Source of the DNA: Antedon bifida
Lineage: Eukaryota > Echinodermata > Crinoidea > Comatulida > Antedonidae
NCBI GenBank assembly: GCA_963402885.1
Contig: OY727094.1
Location: 19,594,501-19,658,500 of the forward strand
Direction: 5' to 3'
Length of the DNA: 64,000 bases
The position numbers and the translations under genes were made by a program. Position 1 is the stretch's first letter. Each line of letters starts with the position of its first letter. The notes under the pieces were generated by a model. That model was not told where the DNA came from and did not search any database. It worked only from the letters and a program-made list of their open reading frames with translations. Shown piece after piece: positions 1 to 13,600 of the stretch.

Positions 1-236
1 AAGAAGCTTCTTTGTTATTGAATGCTTAAACAAAGTAAAAAAACAACAAAACGAAAAAAGAACTCGCAGGTTCTGGGCAAAGTGCTTGCGCCCATGATGA
101 ATCGGGGAACCTTCCCGGATTGCGTCGGGAACATCGTAGCAATTGTCGCAGCGACAGTGTATCGATTTTAATGGAAACCAGGCTTTATGGGAGGTAAATA
201 AACTTGCTTGAATTTTGGAAACTCAATAGATCCTGA
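1..236. other. flotillin-2 intron DNA, nothing recognised
   Basis: Sequence upstream of the first TTAA element. I looked for the missing N-terminal flotillin exon and found none. There is no convincing reading frame on either strand. Confidence 0.5.
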
Positions 237-240
237 TTAA

Positions 241-1334
241 AGGGGGGTTCCGGGTTTAAAATGAATAGTAAAAAATATATTTGTTTGTCTCTTGAACGGT
301 AAAAGTTTCAATTTATATAAGCGCCCAGTGAAGCAGAACGAAGGCTGTGAAATGAGGCCAGATTACAAGTGCAGCTACGGCAAAATCACACTGTGGTTAC
401 AGAATAGGAAATTCGTGAAATGGTCAATCTGACTCGTTATCATTAACCATATCTATTACTTTTGTAAAATTATACTTATCTGATGTAATTTTAGTCGGTC
501 TTCCCATTTATAAAGTCAATTTTCTATGAAAATTCATCACAATTGTGTAAAATCATTTGGAGATTCAGTTTACGTTTGCCGATTTTCGCACTGACTTAGG
601 GAAAAGCCTTCTTCAAATCAATGAAGCGTAACGTATACTGTACATTCCTGCTGAGGAGCGAGACGACGATACACGTGCTCTCTGCCCATGTCTGGCATCG
701 TCACATGATAAGCAGACGGGTCGAATATACCCCGTCTATAATCACAACATGAATGATGTACAGTATTTGATCGAAGGTCGACTCGACCTACCGGAATGGT
801 ATAGGCTCTCAGACTCACCCATAAGAAAAAAATAATTTAGGCTAGGCCTAGTACGTGAAGCCGATAATACGATCTGTACTATAGAGGTATAAAAATAGTA
901 AAATTTATGACTCCATGATCTGTACTAAATTTTGTATTTCATTAAATGTCAAATAAATAAATATATGCTACTACTGTTATTATTACACATTAGGCCTAGC
1001 TTAGAAAATCTACAAAAAATGTATTTCACAATGATCGGGTGGTCGTCGTTTGACAGGGGAGAGAGATGTAAATTAGTTGACAAACACAACATAATGTCGC
1101 GAGTTTGGAATCCACTGATGACGTGATATTGTGAATATTTTATGAATATTAATGAGCTTCCCTAAGCTGATGAAAAACATACTTTCCATGAATTTACCCT
1201 AAAATGTATATGAAATTTATTTTTTTTAATTTCTCGTTATTACTTCTTCATTCTGACATGTCTATATTGTTATAATATTTTTTATTTAATAAATAAACGA
1301 TATTTAAAAGCAATTTTAAACCCAGAATTCCCCT
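241..1334. mobile_element. TTAA-flanked TIR element, short copy
   Basis: The element is bounded by TTAA on both sides (237-240 and 1335-1338). Its ends are inverted repeats: the left reads AGGGGGGTTCCGGGTTT and the right end, complemented, reads AAGGGGAATTCTGGGTTT. TTAA duplications are typical of piggyBac and Kolobok transposons. No transposase frame is present, so it is non-autonomous. A longer relative lies at 41920-43525; this copy lacks about 500 bp of the middle of that one. It ends 72 bp upstream of a flotillin exon, next to the acceptor's T run. Confidence 0.75.
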
Positions 1335-1406
1335 TTAAGTTTCTGTGTGTCAACATCATTTTTCTTGAGAACCTGTAGTTTCTGATTTAATTTTTTTTTT
1401 TTTTAG

Positions 1407-1621
1407 AATAACTCTAGAAGTGATGACTCTTAATCCTCGGTGTGAGAATGTTGAAACATGCCATGGTGTGCCATTGACTGTTACTGGTGTAGCCCAGTGT
1501 AAAGTGATGACAGAATCTGAACTGCTCGCCACAGCTTGTGAACAATTCCTTGGTAAAACTACCCAAGAAATTGAAGAAGTAATCTTACAAACTTTGGAAG
1601 GACACTTGAGAGCTATTCTTG
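1407..1621 (+). CDS. FLOT2: flotillin-2 exon a (PHB domain start)
   Basis: The acceptor is a long T run ending in AG at 1405-1406 and the donor is G|GTAAGA at 1621/1622. The first base completes a codon begun in an unseen upstream exon; the frame then reads ITLEVMTLNPRCENVET and ends LEGHLRAIL plus one base of Gly. The Arg-Cys, CEQFLGK and LQTLEGHLR blocks are typical of flotillin-2. Translation running past 1621 is intronic. Confidence 0.93.
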
Positions 1622-4600
1622 GTAAGATTGTTTTCTCTTTTTCTTCTATTTATACATGCCTTGAATTTAGAGAAAACGGTCGACTGAAGTGCGAAAACAT
1701 GTGGTTTCTTTTTGTCTTCCCTTCACACAGTAGCGAATACGGCAGCAAAGCCCCAATTTTGAATCACTGTTTTGTGATAATGTACCAAAGGTCGTCAGAT
1801 ATATGATGCCAAGAAAGGGCTGTGAAACAGCTGATAAACCAATAGTAGAAATTGCTTACCCCAAAATGTTTTCCCCCTCATGATGTTCCGTCCCCATGCA
1901 AATCCCAAAAATTAACACTCCTTAATTACTTTCAATTGATAATTAGACAAAACAAAAGCCCTATCAATAACATTATTTGCAGTATCTGCACAGGGTACAG
2001 AACTTAATTTAACATTAAACAAATCTTCTGCTACACTAGCATTACCAGCTACCTGAGTACCTATACCTTGTTCTCCACCTGACCTCATTACAAATAACAT
2101 CTACACAATCTTTATACCTTTTACCAACTTTCATTTCTTTGATACTGTTAACATTTATTTGGTCATGTAAAACAGTTATTTCATTAACTAACTTGTCATT
2201 CTCACTTTTAATCTTTGTAACCTGATCATTAGAATTTTTTTTTTTTTTTTTAAATGTTGAGCTTTCTATTATCAACCTCTTATAACTATTTATCTTCTTT
2301 TGGTTTTTAAGCATCTGTTTTTCATTCTTAATATTCTCTAAAGCTTTTGATCCTAATTCTTTCCTAAGATTTTTGTTTTCTTATATTACTTAACTCATAA
2401 TTTTTCTCTTCTACTATTTTATGTAAGTTAATTACTCAAATCATTTTTGTCATGTATTCTTTCCTCTTCCAATTTTCCTTTTCACTAATTAAAGCCTCAA
2501 CTCTTCCCTGGATTTTGTCACATTTTATTTCCTTTTCTCTACATAACTGTGTTACTGTTTCTAGTTTACTAATCATTTCTTCCTTGAGTCATTTTATAAA
2601 TGTTTTCTTTCAGAACATCCATCCTTTTTTCCCCATTGGATTACTAACTGTACAGGGCCCGATTTATCTTTTTCATGCTACTAGCCCCCTGGGCTAGCTC
2701 ACTGCAGATTTCACTAGCCCATACACTATTTTACTAGCCCACTAATTTTTTCCAAACACAAACATCTTTAAATCATTTAGTATACTCATTCGACCCTCAG
2801 CATAACAGTGCGGTAGCAATTTAAAAAAAATTGATCTTTTGATAAGAAAACTCAATGAACAACAATGTTTTACTAATAACATTTTATTTTTTTATTGACT
2901 TGTAAATTTGTTTTTGCACACAAACGAGAATTCAAAAGTCACTGTCAGTCACTGTCATATACATTAAAGTCTGCCTCATCATCTGATTCCTGCTCTTCTT
3001 CTTGTGAATCATCTTCCATTTTACCAGTCCGTCTGATAACTCCACCGTGTCGGTGGAGTTGATTGCAGGTAGCGTCCACAAGTTGATTGCAGGTAGCGGA
3101 TCATATTGCAAAATTTTATCTGACTGCATCATTATGACCATCTGGTCAGTGACCCGATCATCCTGAAGACATGACCTATATTTAGTTTTTGAGCTGTTTC
3201 GTTCTGCTAAAGTCCCTTTCAGCTTCAGCAGAGCTTCACTAGAAGAAATGTTGGGAAGTTCTTCTTTAATTGAAGGGATGATTTCTTCCCATTTGGCCTG
3301 GAAAATATTGCTGTACCTAAAAGTGTAGCAAATTAATTTATGTATTTATTAAAATATTAGCAAATAAAAACTTGCGCGTTTCAAGGTCATGCACGTGAAA
3401 TCACGCGTTAAAAATTAAAAAAGCTTGAAATTAAGTTTTGATCAATTTAGAGCATGAATTAGGCCATTTGCACGTTTTAAAAAATTACTGTGCAAAAACA
3501 CGTTTTTGCGCGCGCTGTACTTAAAAAGCGTAAAAAATACGAATTGTTTTGTACAAATCGCATTCTACTCACCATCCTTAGTACATTTACCAAATTTGAG
3601 TCCGTTCCGACTTAAAATAACGCTATACGAGGAGGTTAAAAATGACAAAATGCGCACATTAATTGCATAAAAGTGCTGAAAATGGTGAAAAATAAGGCAT
3701 TTTTAAAATGAAAATAATTCTTCAGAATGCACGATGACCCCCAATTTTTTTTACTTTTTCTGGAAGCCATTGAGTTGTAGATATGAATTCATGTACACAT
3801 TTCACGTACAAAATGTTGTGAAGTCATCAAATGGCCACTTGAATTTAAAATTAAGTTTTTTTTCTCTTTCGTCATATTTTATCACATTCAATAGAACGCA
3901 TCTCTGTTATTTTGTGCCCGATTTTCACTCAAATTTTAGTATGTGATTGCACAATTAATTGACTTTCTCATGACTTGCCACTATTTTTATTTTTATGACG
4001 TCATGACGCGTAAAAACTTGAATAACGTAGGTCGTGTAATTTCACCTTCGCCGTAAATTTGAATATCTTACAGCTCTTCATAATTGAAGGTTTTCTTTCT
4101 TTCTTTCATTTATTTGGCATCTCAATACATAACATTATAAAATACATCAATAATATATATTATCACCTTAAATATTAAAATACATCAAAAAAGCAAATAA
4201 AAATGGCGGGATTAATGAAGTCTGACGATGCACGGGAAAACACATAAAGTCGTTTAAAGTAGAACAACGTAATTCCAATGTGGTCCCAAAAAAGATAGTA
4301 ATTATAATTTTAACAAAACAAACATTATGAGACGGGGTTCATAAATATATAAGTAAAACATCTGATATAATGGCACAATAATAATTTATCTATGTTTAAT
4401 TTTGAAATATTGTTTCAATTCAGTTTTAAATTTAGATGTGTTGGAAATTTGTTTAATATAGTCAGGAAGGTTATTCCATTCTCTGATTGCATTAAAATAG
4501 AATGTATTGCATTCTATGCCTTGGACTTTAGATACAATGAAATTGAATTTACTACCACGAGTGAAGTGACCTTTAAGTTATTAACTCTACGAAAGTTTTC

Positions 4601-7600
4601 ATTTAGGTATGAAGCACTTCTGCCCATAAATATCTTATGAACTTGGCTAATTTGCAAGAACTTTACTCGATATTTTACATTTAACAATCCATAATCGTCT
4701 AATTGATCAGCACCTATATGTCTTCTGGGTTCAACTCCTTTTATGAGTCTAACCATTTTGTTTTGAGCAATTTGTAGTTTTCTTTGGATGCTTTACTGGT
4801 TCCACAGAACCAAGAAGATGCAGCATAATCAAAAACACATTGGATGAGAGCAGAGCATAATAGTTTACGATTCTTACAACTTAGTATCTTATGTTGGCGG
4901 TACATAAACTTAAGCCTATTATTTATTTTCTTAATGGTTTTACATGCATATTCAGAACACGTTAAATTTTGATCTATTTCAATACCCAGATACTTGACAC
5001 AATTACTAGTGTTGATATTGTTACCGTTTGTTGAGACATTAAAATTGTTAACATTTTTAGTTTTTCTCTTAGAACCAAATAGTATACATTCAGTTTTATC
5101 CAGGTTAATTGTTAATTTATTGTCCACAAGCCAATCACACAAGGAGTCTAGTGTTGACCCTAGCTTCTTAGAAATAATATCTGGATTTCTGTGTGAATAA
5201 ACAATTGCACTGTCATCAGCATATAGAAGGAGTTTACAATCAGGATCAATACAAGTTACCATGTCATTAACAAAACATAAGAACAAAAGGGGTCCAAGGA
5301 TACTTCCTTGAGGAACCCCGCATGTAACAGTACACGATTGAGAGCAATGATCATCAACAGTTACTATTTGCTTTCTTATTGACAAGTAAGATTTGAACCA
5401 TTCAATAGATCCAATACCCATTAATTTAAGCTTATTACATAAAATGTCATGATCCACAGTGTCAAAAGCCTTCTTTAAATCGACCAACACCATACCCGAG
5501 AAATTTCCCTTAGAAGTTTGGGTTTTAAGGGAATCAACTAAGTCTATCAAACATGTGTCAGTAGAGAAGGCAGCTCGAAATCCAGATTGATATTTATACA
5601 ATACATTGTTTTCGGTAAGGTATTTTTCGATTTGAATAAAAACAGCCTTCTCTAAAATTTTAGACATTGTACTGAGTATACTTATAGGGCGATAGTTTCC
5701 AATATCGGTTCTACTACCTTTTTTATAAAGAGGTATGACCTTGGCCTTTTTCATGTCTTCTGGGACTGTACTGGTACTAATTGATAAATTAATTATGTAG
5801 GTAATGGGAACTTTTAGAATTTCAGCCCCATCTTTTATGAAGCGGGGAGGTATCTTATCGACACCCATGCTTTTTGTCGCATTAAGTAAGTTTAATTCAC
5901 TATATATAAAGTCTTCGTCCACTGAGTTGAGCATAAAGTTATTGCCACTAACGGTTCTATAGAAATCCTTAAGTTTGGACGACGTACAGTCATACACATT
6001 CTTAGGGGATGGAAGTTTACTGACCAAATTGGCTGCAATAGTAGTAAAATATTCGTTGAAGCAAGAAGCAATTTTGGCTGGGTAGAAACATTTAGTACCA
6101 TTGGGCAGGTCAATAACCGTTTTAGCACTATCCTTAGATTTATTACTATAACCTAGACCTTTAAACATTTTCCATCATTTTTTAGGGTTATTTATATTTT
6201 CTTCAGCCTTGTTTAACAAATGATTAGATTTAGCTTTATTTATATCACGCTGTATTTTATTTCTTAGTTTGCGAAATTGTATTAATAAGTCGGTATTATT
6301 CTTGTTTTTATTATACATATTTAATAATTTATCTCTGGTTTTAATGTCTTGTAATATTTCTCTAGTTAACCATGGTTCCGTTCTTTGTTTCATCCTAATG
6401 TTTTTAAGGGGGGCAATGGAATCAATAGCAGCCAAAAGTAATGCATTAAATTTATACAGAGCTTCATTTACATCTCCGATAGAGGTAACTACTGACCAAT
6501 CGATATCTATTACTAATTAGTATGTTTCTAAATTGATCAACGGTATAGTTTTTTAGTGATCTGATATATACATTTTTATGTCCATTGAACTTAAGTTTAA
6601 TAGTTTTCCGTGTACAAAATGTCATTAAATGATCGCTTAGACCTGTTGCGATTGTACCCGATTTGCTTATCTTATTCTCATTATTACATAATATATGATA
6701 GAGGCATGAAGCTACTGTAGGGCATATCCTAGTTGGTTCAGTACTTTATTACTTAAACTAAACATATTTAGAATTTGCCTTTGCGGTCGCGATCTCTTTG
6801 TAGAACTGAATAACCTTCAATTTTAATTTCGTTGTCGGATACCGAATCATCAACCCATGTTTCGCTAATGGAGATAATACCAGCTTTACTTTTATATGCA
6901 ATATCGCGCAGTTCCGATAGTTTGGGGATCATTGATCTTGTATTTAAGTGTAGAATGTGTATTCCTTTCTGTTTAAACCGCGTGAAGTCTTCAGGAGCGA
7001 CGTTATAATTAAATAATGGGGGTGGCGTTCCTAATCCTATGTCATCGTTATGATTTCCACAGGAATCAAATGGGAGATGTTTCCAGCTGCATTCCACGCA
7101 TACATAATCAAATTCAGTATTGTTGTTTACAATGTACTTGTATCTTTTGGGCGTCATGAAACCATCAGTACACTTTATATAAGTCCACTTATTACACGCA
7201 TCACACGATATGGCTCTGCTTCTGGTAGTGACGTGCCGTTGACATAGTTTTTTAGTGATCTGATATATACATTTTTATGTCCATTGAACTTAAGTTTAAT
7301 AGTTTTCCGTGTACAAAATGTCATTAAATGATCGCTTAGACCTGTTGCGATTGTACCCGATTTGCTTATCTTATTCTCATTATTACATAATATATGATAG
7401 AGGCATGAAGCTACTGTAGGGCATATCCTAGTTGGTTCAGTTACTTTATTACTTAAACTAAACATATTTAGAATTTGATTATAGCTATTCAATAAAGATG
7501 ACTTTGTAAAAGTACATATATTAAAATCGCCTACAACAATTAATTCACTGTCCATTCCAATTTTAGATAACATATTTTCAAACAGAGTTAGAAAGTTCGT

Positions 7601-10600
7601 TTGCTTTGGTGGTCTGTAACATGTTCCAATTATAATGGGTTTGGTTTTAGGCAGGTTCAGTTCAATCCAAAGTACTTCAGCTTCGTCGGATTCAAAATCT
7701 GAACGCCGGTTAAACGCGATGTCATCCCTTATATACGTACATACGCCACCGCCTTTGCGGTCGCGATCTCTTTGTAGAACTGAATAACCTTCAATTTTAA
7801 TTTCGTTGTCGGATACCGAATCACCAACCCATGTTTCGCTAATGGAGATAATACCAGCTTTACTTTTATATGCAATATCGCGCAGTTCCGATAGTTTGGG
7901 GATCATTGATCTTGTATTTAAGTGTAGAATGTGTATTCCTTTCTGTTTAAACCGCGTGAAGTCTTCAGGAGCGACGTTATAATTAAATAATGGGGGTGGC
8001 GTTCCTAATCCTATGTCATCGTTATGATTTCCACAGGAATCAAATGGGAGATGTTTCCAGCTGCATTCCACGCATACATAATCAAATTCAGTATTGTTGT
8101 TTACAATGTACTTGTATCTTTTGGGCGTCATGAAACCATCAGTACACTTTATATAAGTCCACTTATTACACTCATCACACGATATGGCTCTGCTTCTGGT
8201 AGTGACGTGCCGTTGACATTTACCACAACAATTGTTTGATACAGGTACATTCGCTGGTCCAGGGTTGGATTCGATGTCACCACACCATAGTAAACAGATA
8301 ATTAAAGTTCTACATGCAAGCTGTCTGGGGTTCCGATGAAAATTATAATCATAATGCGAGAATTTTTTGGTTGATGTAAATAAGTACGTATAACACTCAC
8401 TGACTACATTCTTGAAATCTTTCGATGTACGGTTATCCAGATAAATTGAAGAAGGGCATAACTTTTGAATGACTTGTTCATGTTCAAGATGATGGTGTGA
8501 TCTTTTTAACACCATAACATATAGCGACAGCGCCAGAAAAATACCATTCATACTTCCCGCCATAAAAGATCAGTCAGTGTACAATAACGTTAAAAACAGC
8601 ACAGGAAGATCAAAATCAATACTAAAAAATAGCAGGCTAAGATTCGGTAAAAACAGCAGGTTAAAATTCAGAAAAACAGCAGGTTAAAATGTAATAAAAC
8701 TTGTTCATGTAGGCCTATTGCATAAAATAGCGTTAAAATTGTGGTAGCGAATTAAATCCAGTCATAGCTCAGGCCGGTTGCGTTAGTCATTGTCATCTAC
8801 TGTAGTCCCCTTTACAATCAATGGTGTAGGCGGGAATATTTGAGTTGAAAGCAACTATTGGGGCCTAGCGGAGCTCGCTCTTAACAGCTCGACGAAGGCC
8901 TATGCTGTTAGTAGGTATCCCAATGAAAAAATTTAGATTAATTTGTTTACTTTTTCTTTCAGTTAACCACAAAGAACTTAATGTAATTAGCATTTTGCAA
9001 TTTAAATGATTGAAATCCGATTACCCGTTCTGAAGTTATGGTTATTTAAAGTGGTAAAAAAATACTCGATTTTTTGCCTAAAAATGGTGTTTTTTGCAGT
9101 TAAAATTGGAAGCATTTTTAAAAGGTTATAACTTTTACAATAATCAGTTAAAAGTTTTGATTTTTTTTAAACCTATAGATATCACAGAGTTGTACAACTC
9201 TATTTTTTTTGGAGTCTCAACGAAACCTATTTTTAAAATTATTGGTCCGCAAAGTTGGTCCGAAAGCATTTTGCGCCCATTTTTGCTGGAATTCCCTAAA
9301 AAATGAAAAAACTGCAATTTTTCAATGATCTGTAACTTTTGAACTACTGTACTAATTCATTTAATTTTTTTTTGTACTTGTTAGAATGTAGTGTATATTT
9401 CATTAATAAATATATTTGATATGTGTAATATAAAAAAAAAATATTTGTTTAATGGTGAAATTTAAAATTATAAAAAAAAAATGAAAAAGTATGTTAAAAA
9501 CTGTGTGCACTGTTTCCTTTCTTTCACACTAATTTTAGGTAAGTATGATTATTATTTTATTTTAATATACTTTATTTTCATAATTTCAATCATAAATACT
9601 AAATTATATATAACTTTTGAATACGTAAAACAAGATTTTAGGGCCGTATGATTATGACACCAAATCCAAAAGCCAGGCTAAGATGCTCTCTTAGGCAAAC
9701 ACACAATGGGTCAAAATAAACTCGTTTAAAATAATCAATGTTAATTAAAACAATTAATTGTTTACATGAATAGTATATATAACATTATAAAAATGGTTTT
9801 CTTTTCGTATTTCTAACCGTAAGTACGTTATTAAATTGAAATACGGAGCTAAAGTTTAGGCCAAGTAACGGCTTACTCGCGATCAGCAGTCGCTCCCGTA
9901 AAAGTATTTCGGTCGCAGTTAATGACTTTCGGCCGCCGTATACAGAGTCAAATGTAACGTTGGTAAATTAGCTTAATAAATTTCTTCGGTACATTTAAAC
10001 CTAACGCATTTGCATTGTATACTTGCATAATAAATCTTCCGCACATCCGCACATTACACCAATTTTAAGTTGTTAAATTAATGCGTAAAACCAGATATTC
10101 TACGACGGAAAAGGACATGTCAATCTCCGACATCGCTGCTGTCACACATCTCGCGTCGAGGAGCTGGCCGAACTCGAGCGAGGAAAACTAAACGTGTTCA
10201 AAATATGGAACGTACCATTCGCTGATAGGGTGCAATAATGTATTAAACGGAAAACGTCACAACAAACTAGCGCGTATTTCACAGTACAATATTTTACTCA
10301 CTACAATATTCACCGGATTATAATGGTTGAATCTTTAAAATTCTGAACGGGATTTACGACTCATGCACCATTTTAAAATGTAGTTCGCACAATTACCATG
10401 CACAATACGTTTGTAATCTATGTTTTATCGATTTCAATGTAGATTTAGCTATAATTTAATACCAAAATCCATAATATTTTTCCATAAACGGTGATTCAAA
10501 ATTGGATTTTTGTCACAAAAATTGACTTTTCGTTACTAAAAATCTATTTATAAAAGACGATTTTCATATCAAATTAAAGCTCATTTAAAGCCTGATAACA

Positions 10601-13600
10601 TACAACAAAAATTAATCCGCTAGCTTCAATGGTAATCGTGCGATCGTGTTTTGAAAACTGATGGGGATTTTCCGATGAGGTTTTCAACGCGCGGAAATCG
10701 GCTCGACAGGATTTTAGAACCGTTTTAAAATCGCATTTTCTCGGCAACTACTTCATTAATTTTAATTGTAAACACACTTATACATAGATTAAAACAAGTA
10801 CTTTCAAACAATATAAATTTTGTAAGTATTAATTAAGAGTGAATACGATTTATTTACCATCAAAGTCATACTACTTATTCGAATTTTGTTAATATTTCAA
10901 AAGTGATACCCCTCTGTGCGCTTTCATTGGGATACCTACTGTTAGTTTACCTTGATGATTATAATTTATTATGGAAGCTGATGAAATGTAGATATGAATT
11001 CATATAAAAATCAAGCATATCGGATGTTGTGACGTTAACATATGGCCAGTTAAAGTTTAAAAGTAGTTTTTTCATCTTTTTCGTCAAAGTTATACAAATT
11101 TCAAAGAGCGCGCACAGCGCTTCTACGTGCCAAATTCTCTTCCAATTCTTATATTTATTTGCTCAATTCATTATCTTTCGAAATTGTTATCTTCAAGTTT
11201 ATTTTGATAATTCCATCATACCAAAAAATTAGAACATGATGTGTGTCCCGTAATTTCACCTATGCTACACTGTATATATATATACATTATATACTGTACA
11301 TATTGTATATGGCATATAATAGGCTCAACTCAACGCTATAAGCGTATAATAGGATGGCATACATCAACATTTTCTGATCGTATGTTAACGTACGTGCATG
11401 TAAAAAAAAAATTAATTTCATTAAAATGATAAAAATGATCACCTATAATTCGTCAAAGTGACGAATTAAATTCTAGTTAATGATTTAAGATTGTCTACCA
11501 AGAAATAGAACATTTATTTTTATTTCGGTAGTGTGGAAAAAATATTTAGGAATTTTAATAAAATGATGATTGAATAATGTACCTTGCATAAACTCTTTTC
11601 TTTAACAGATTCCATTCCAAATCTAACTCGTCTTGAGATACATTGGCAGCTGTTATTGATTCATTGAGTTTTTCTACAATGAGATGTATCTCTTCATTGC
11701 CAAGTCTACAGTTGAAAGAAATAAACAAATATATTATATGACTGAATACTAGTATTATAATTAAAAATAAAAAACTATCATATTTAAATTTAATATACCT
11801 TTCGTATCTTTAATTGAAGCAGGCCAAAACTTGAAACTGCTTATTCTAAAGGCATGTAGCAATCCATCTTGCATGTCGGAAAACCTACCCTTTAATGTCG
11901 ACTGGATGTTAGTAGGTATCCCAATGTAAAATTTCAAATTAATGATGGTACTTTTAATCAAAAGGAACTTACTGAACATAAACTTTTGCAATTTAAATGA
12001 TTGAAATCGGAATATCCATTCAAAAGTTATCGTCCGTTGAAGTTGCCAAAAAACGATGATTTTTGGTTGAAAAATGGCATTTTTTCCAATTATATTTGGA
12101 ACCATTTTTCAAGGGTTATAACTTTTATATTAATAACTTGAAAGTTCTAATTTTTGCTAAACCCATAGATACCACAGAGTTGTACAAGACTATTTTTTTT
12201 GGGGGGATCCTCAACATTTTTTTTTTAGATATCGCCCTCCAAAATTGGTCTTAGGGCTTTTTGCGCTCATTTTTTCCAAATGTCTCAAAAATGCTCAAAA
12301 AGTTCCTGTCTTTAAAATGGACCTGAAATGGATTTTCGATTTTTTTCATTTTAGAATGACGTTTTGGGGGCTATTAGGTGTTGCTAGAATGTATATTGTT
12401 ACAAAATATAAATTCGCCCTTTTGGGGAAAGCCCCATTTGAAAATCAAAAAAATTCGCGGGTGACGTCACTTTGCGAATATATTCCTATCCCTCCAATGG
12501 ACAATTTGCAGTTGTTTGGCTATAACTCTTGAAATCTTTGGAGTATTTTCTAAAAAATGCTTGTGCTTTTGCAGAAACATATTTAGAATTTTTTTATATA
12601 AAATTATTACCGTATAAACGGTTATTTATCGAGTAAATGACGATTTAAAATCTCCAAATCGACGGGTTTTTTCTGGCAATACCGACGTTAGCCTGGCAAC
12701 GTTGTCCAGGATACAGCGCCGTGTGCAATGATGCGTATCCATATTTTTCGGTTCGTGTATTTTCAAAAATAGAATTTTGTATATCGTTCGTAATTTATAC
12801 TGCTAAAATAAATGTGTTAGTTTCTTTAGTTTTTAGTTTAGCAGAATTAAATTAGTAATATGAGATGGTAATTTATTAGTCACGAATAAGGCAGTTCGAA
12901 AACGAATTTGATTCATATTTTACTTTGGCTTGACAATGAGCAGCAAGTTGTTGATATCGCTTTGGATGCACATGAAACGGAGCCTCGCATGGGTGGGTGG
13001 AGGATCCGCGCGCTGGGGCCTAGGCCTAGTAAAGGTTTGGGAGGTAGGCCTAGGCCTTCTAAATTCGGGTTTTAGAACAAAGTACATTTTAGGGCACTAA
13101 ATTTCAACAACATTATATATTGAATAAATTAGTATTAGTGTCAGCGCTTCGCGTATCTTTCCTGGCCGTCGATCATTCACGGATTATCGGGCGTGAGTAA
13201 TTTTCGCTAATTTACCAAGGTATCTTAAAATTTCGTTTTTTCTCAAAATACTATACATTTTGTTTTTATTTGTATGGGTTTGTGTTAATTTGATACATTT
13301 AAATAACATGTGTGAATTTCTTGAAAATCGAAAGTCCATTTCAGGTCCATTTTAAATGATTCGTAACTTTTGAACCAGTGTATGAATTGACTTCTTTTTT
13401 TTTGCATTGCATAGAATGTAATATGTATTTTAGTAAGATTATTTATATTGACGGGTAGGTATTTCTGAAATACAACATAAATATTGTTAAAAAATGTTAA
13501 AATGTAAAAAAATGTATATTGTGTTAAAAAACTGTGTGGCTATTGTTTCTTTTTTTTTAAATATTATTTTTCGCAAGTATACATTTTTTTTATAAATCTA

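Larger units (their letters stand above)
4096..8900 (-). mobile_element. APE-type LINE (CR1/Jockey-like superfamily) with 2A peptide, broken
   Basis: A non-LTR retrotransposon on the minus strand. From its 5' end: a 5' region with three copies of an AACAGCAGGTTAAAA-like motif (about 8625-8690), an N-terminal segment with a 2A-like peptide, a PHD-like finger, an APE endonuclease, a linker, a reverse transcriptase and a C-terminal domain ending at a stop at 4386-4388, then a 3' UTR ending in AAATAAATGAAAGAAAG-type simple repeats at about 4096-4118. It is disabled by a tandem duplication inside the endonuclease region, an in-frame TGA at 6175-6177 and frameshifts. It lies in the hAT intron between exons F and G. 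The 5' end is approximate. Confidence 0.82.

Noticed and set aside
1420-1806. A 128-codon open frame starting within flotillin exon a.
   Set aside because: Only 1407-1621 is exonic; the rest passes a good donor and loses family similarity.
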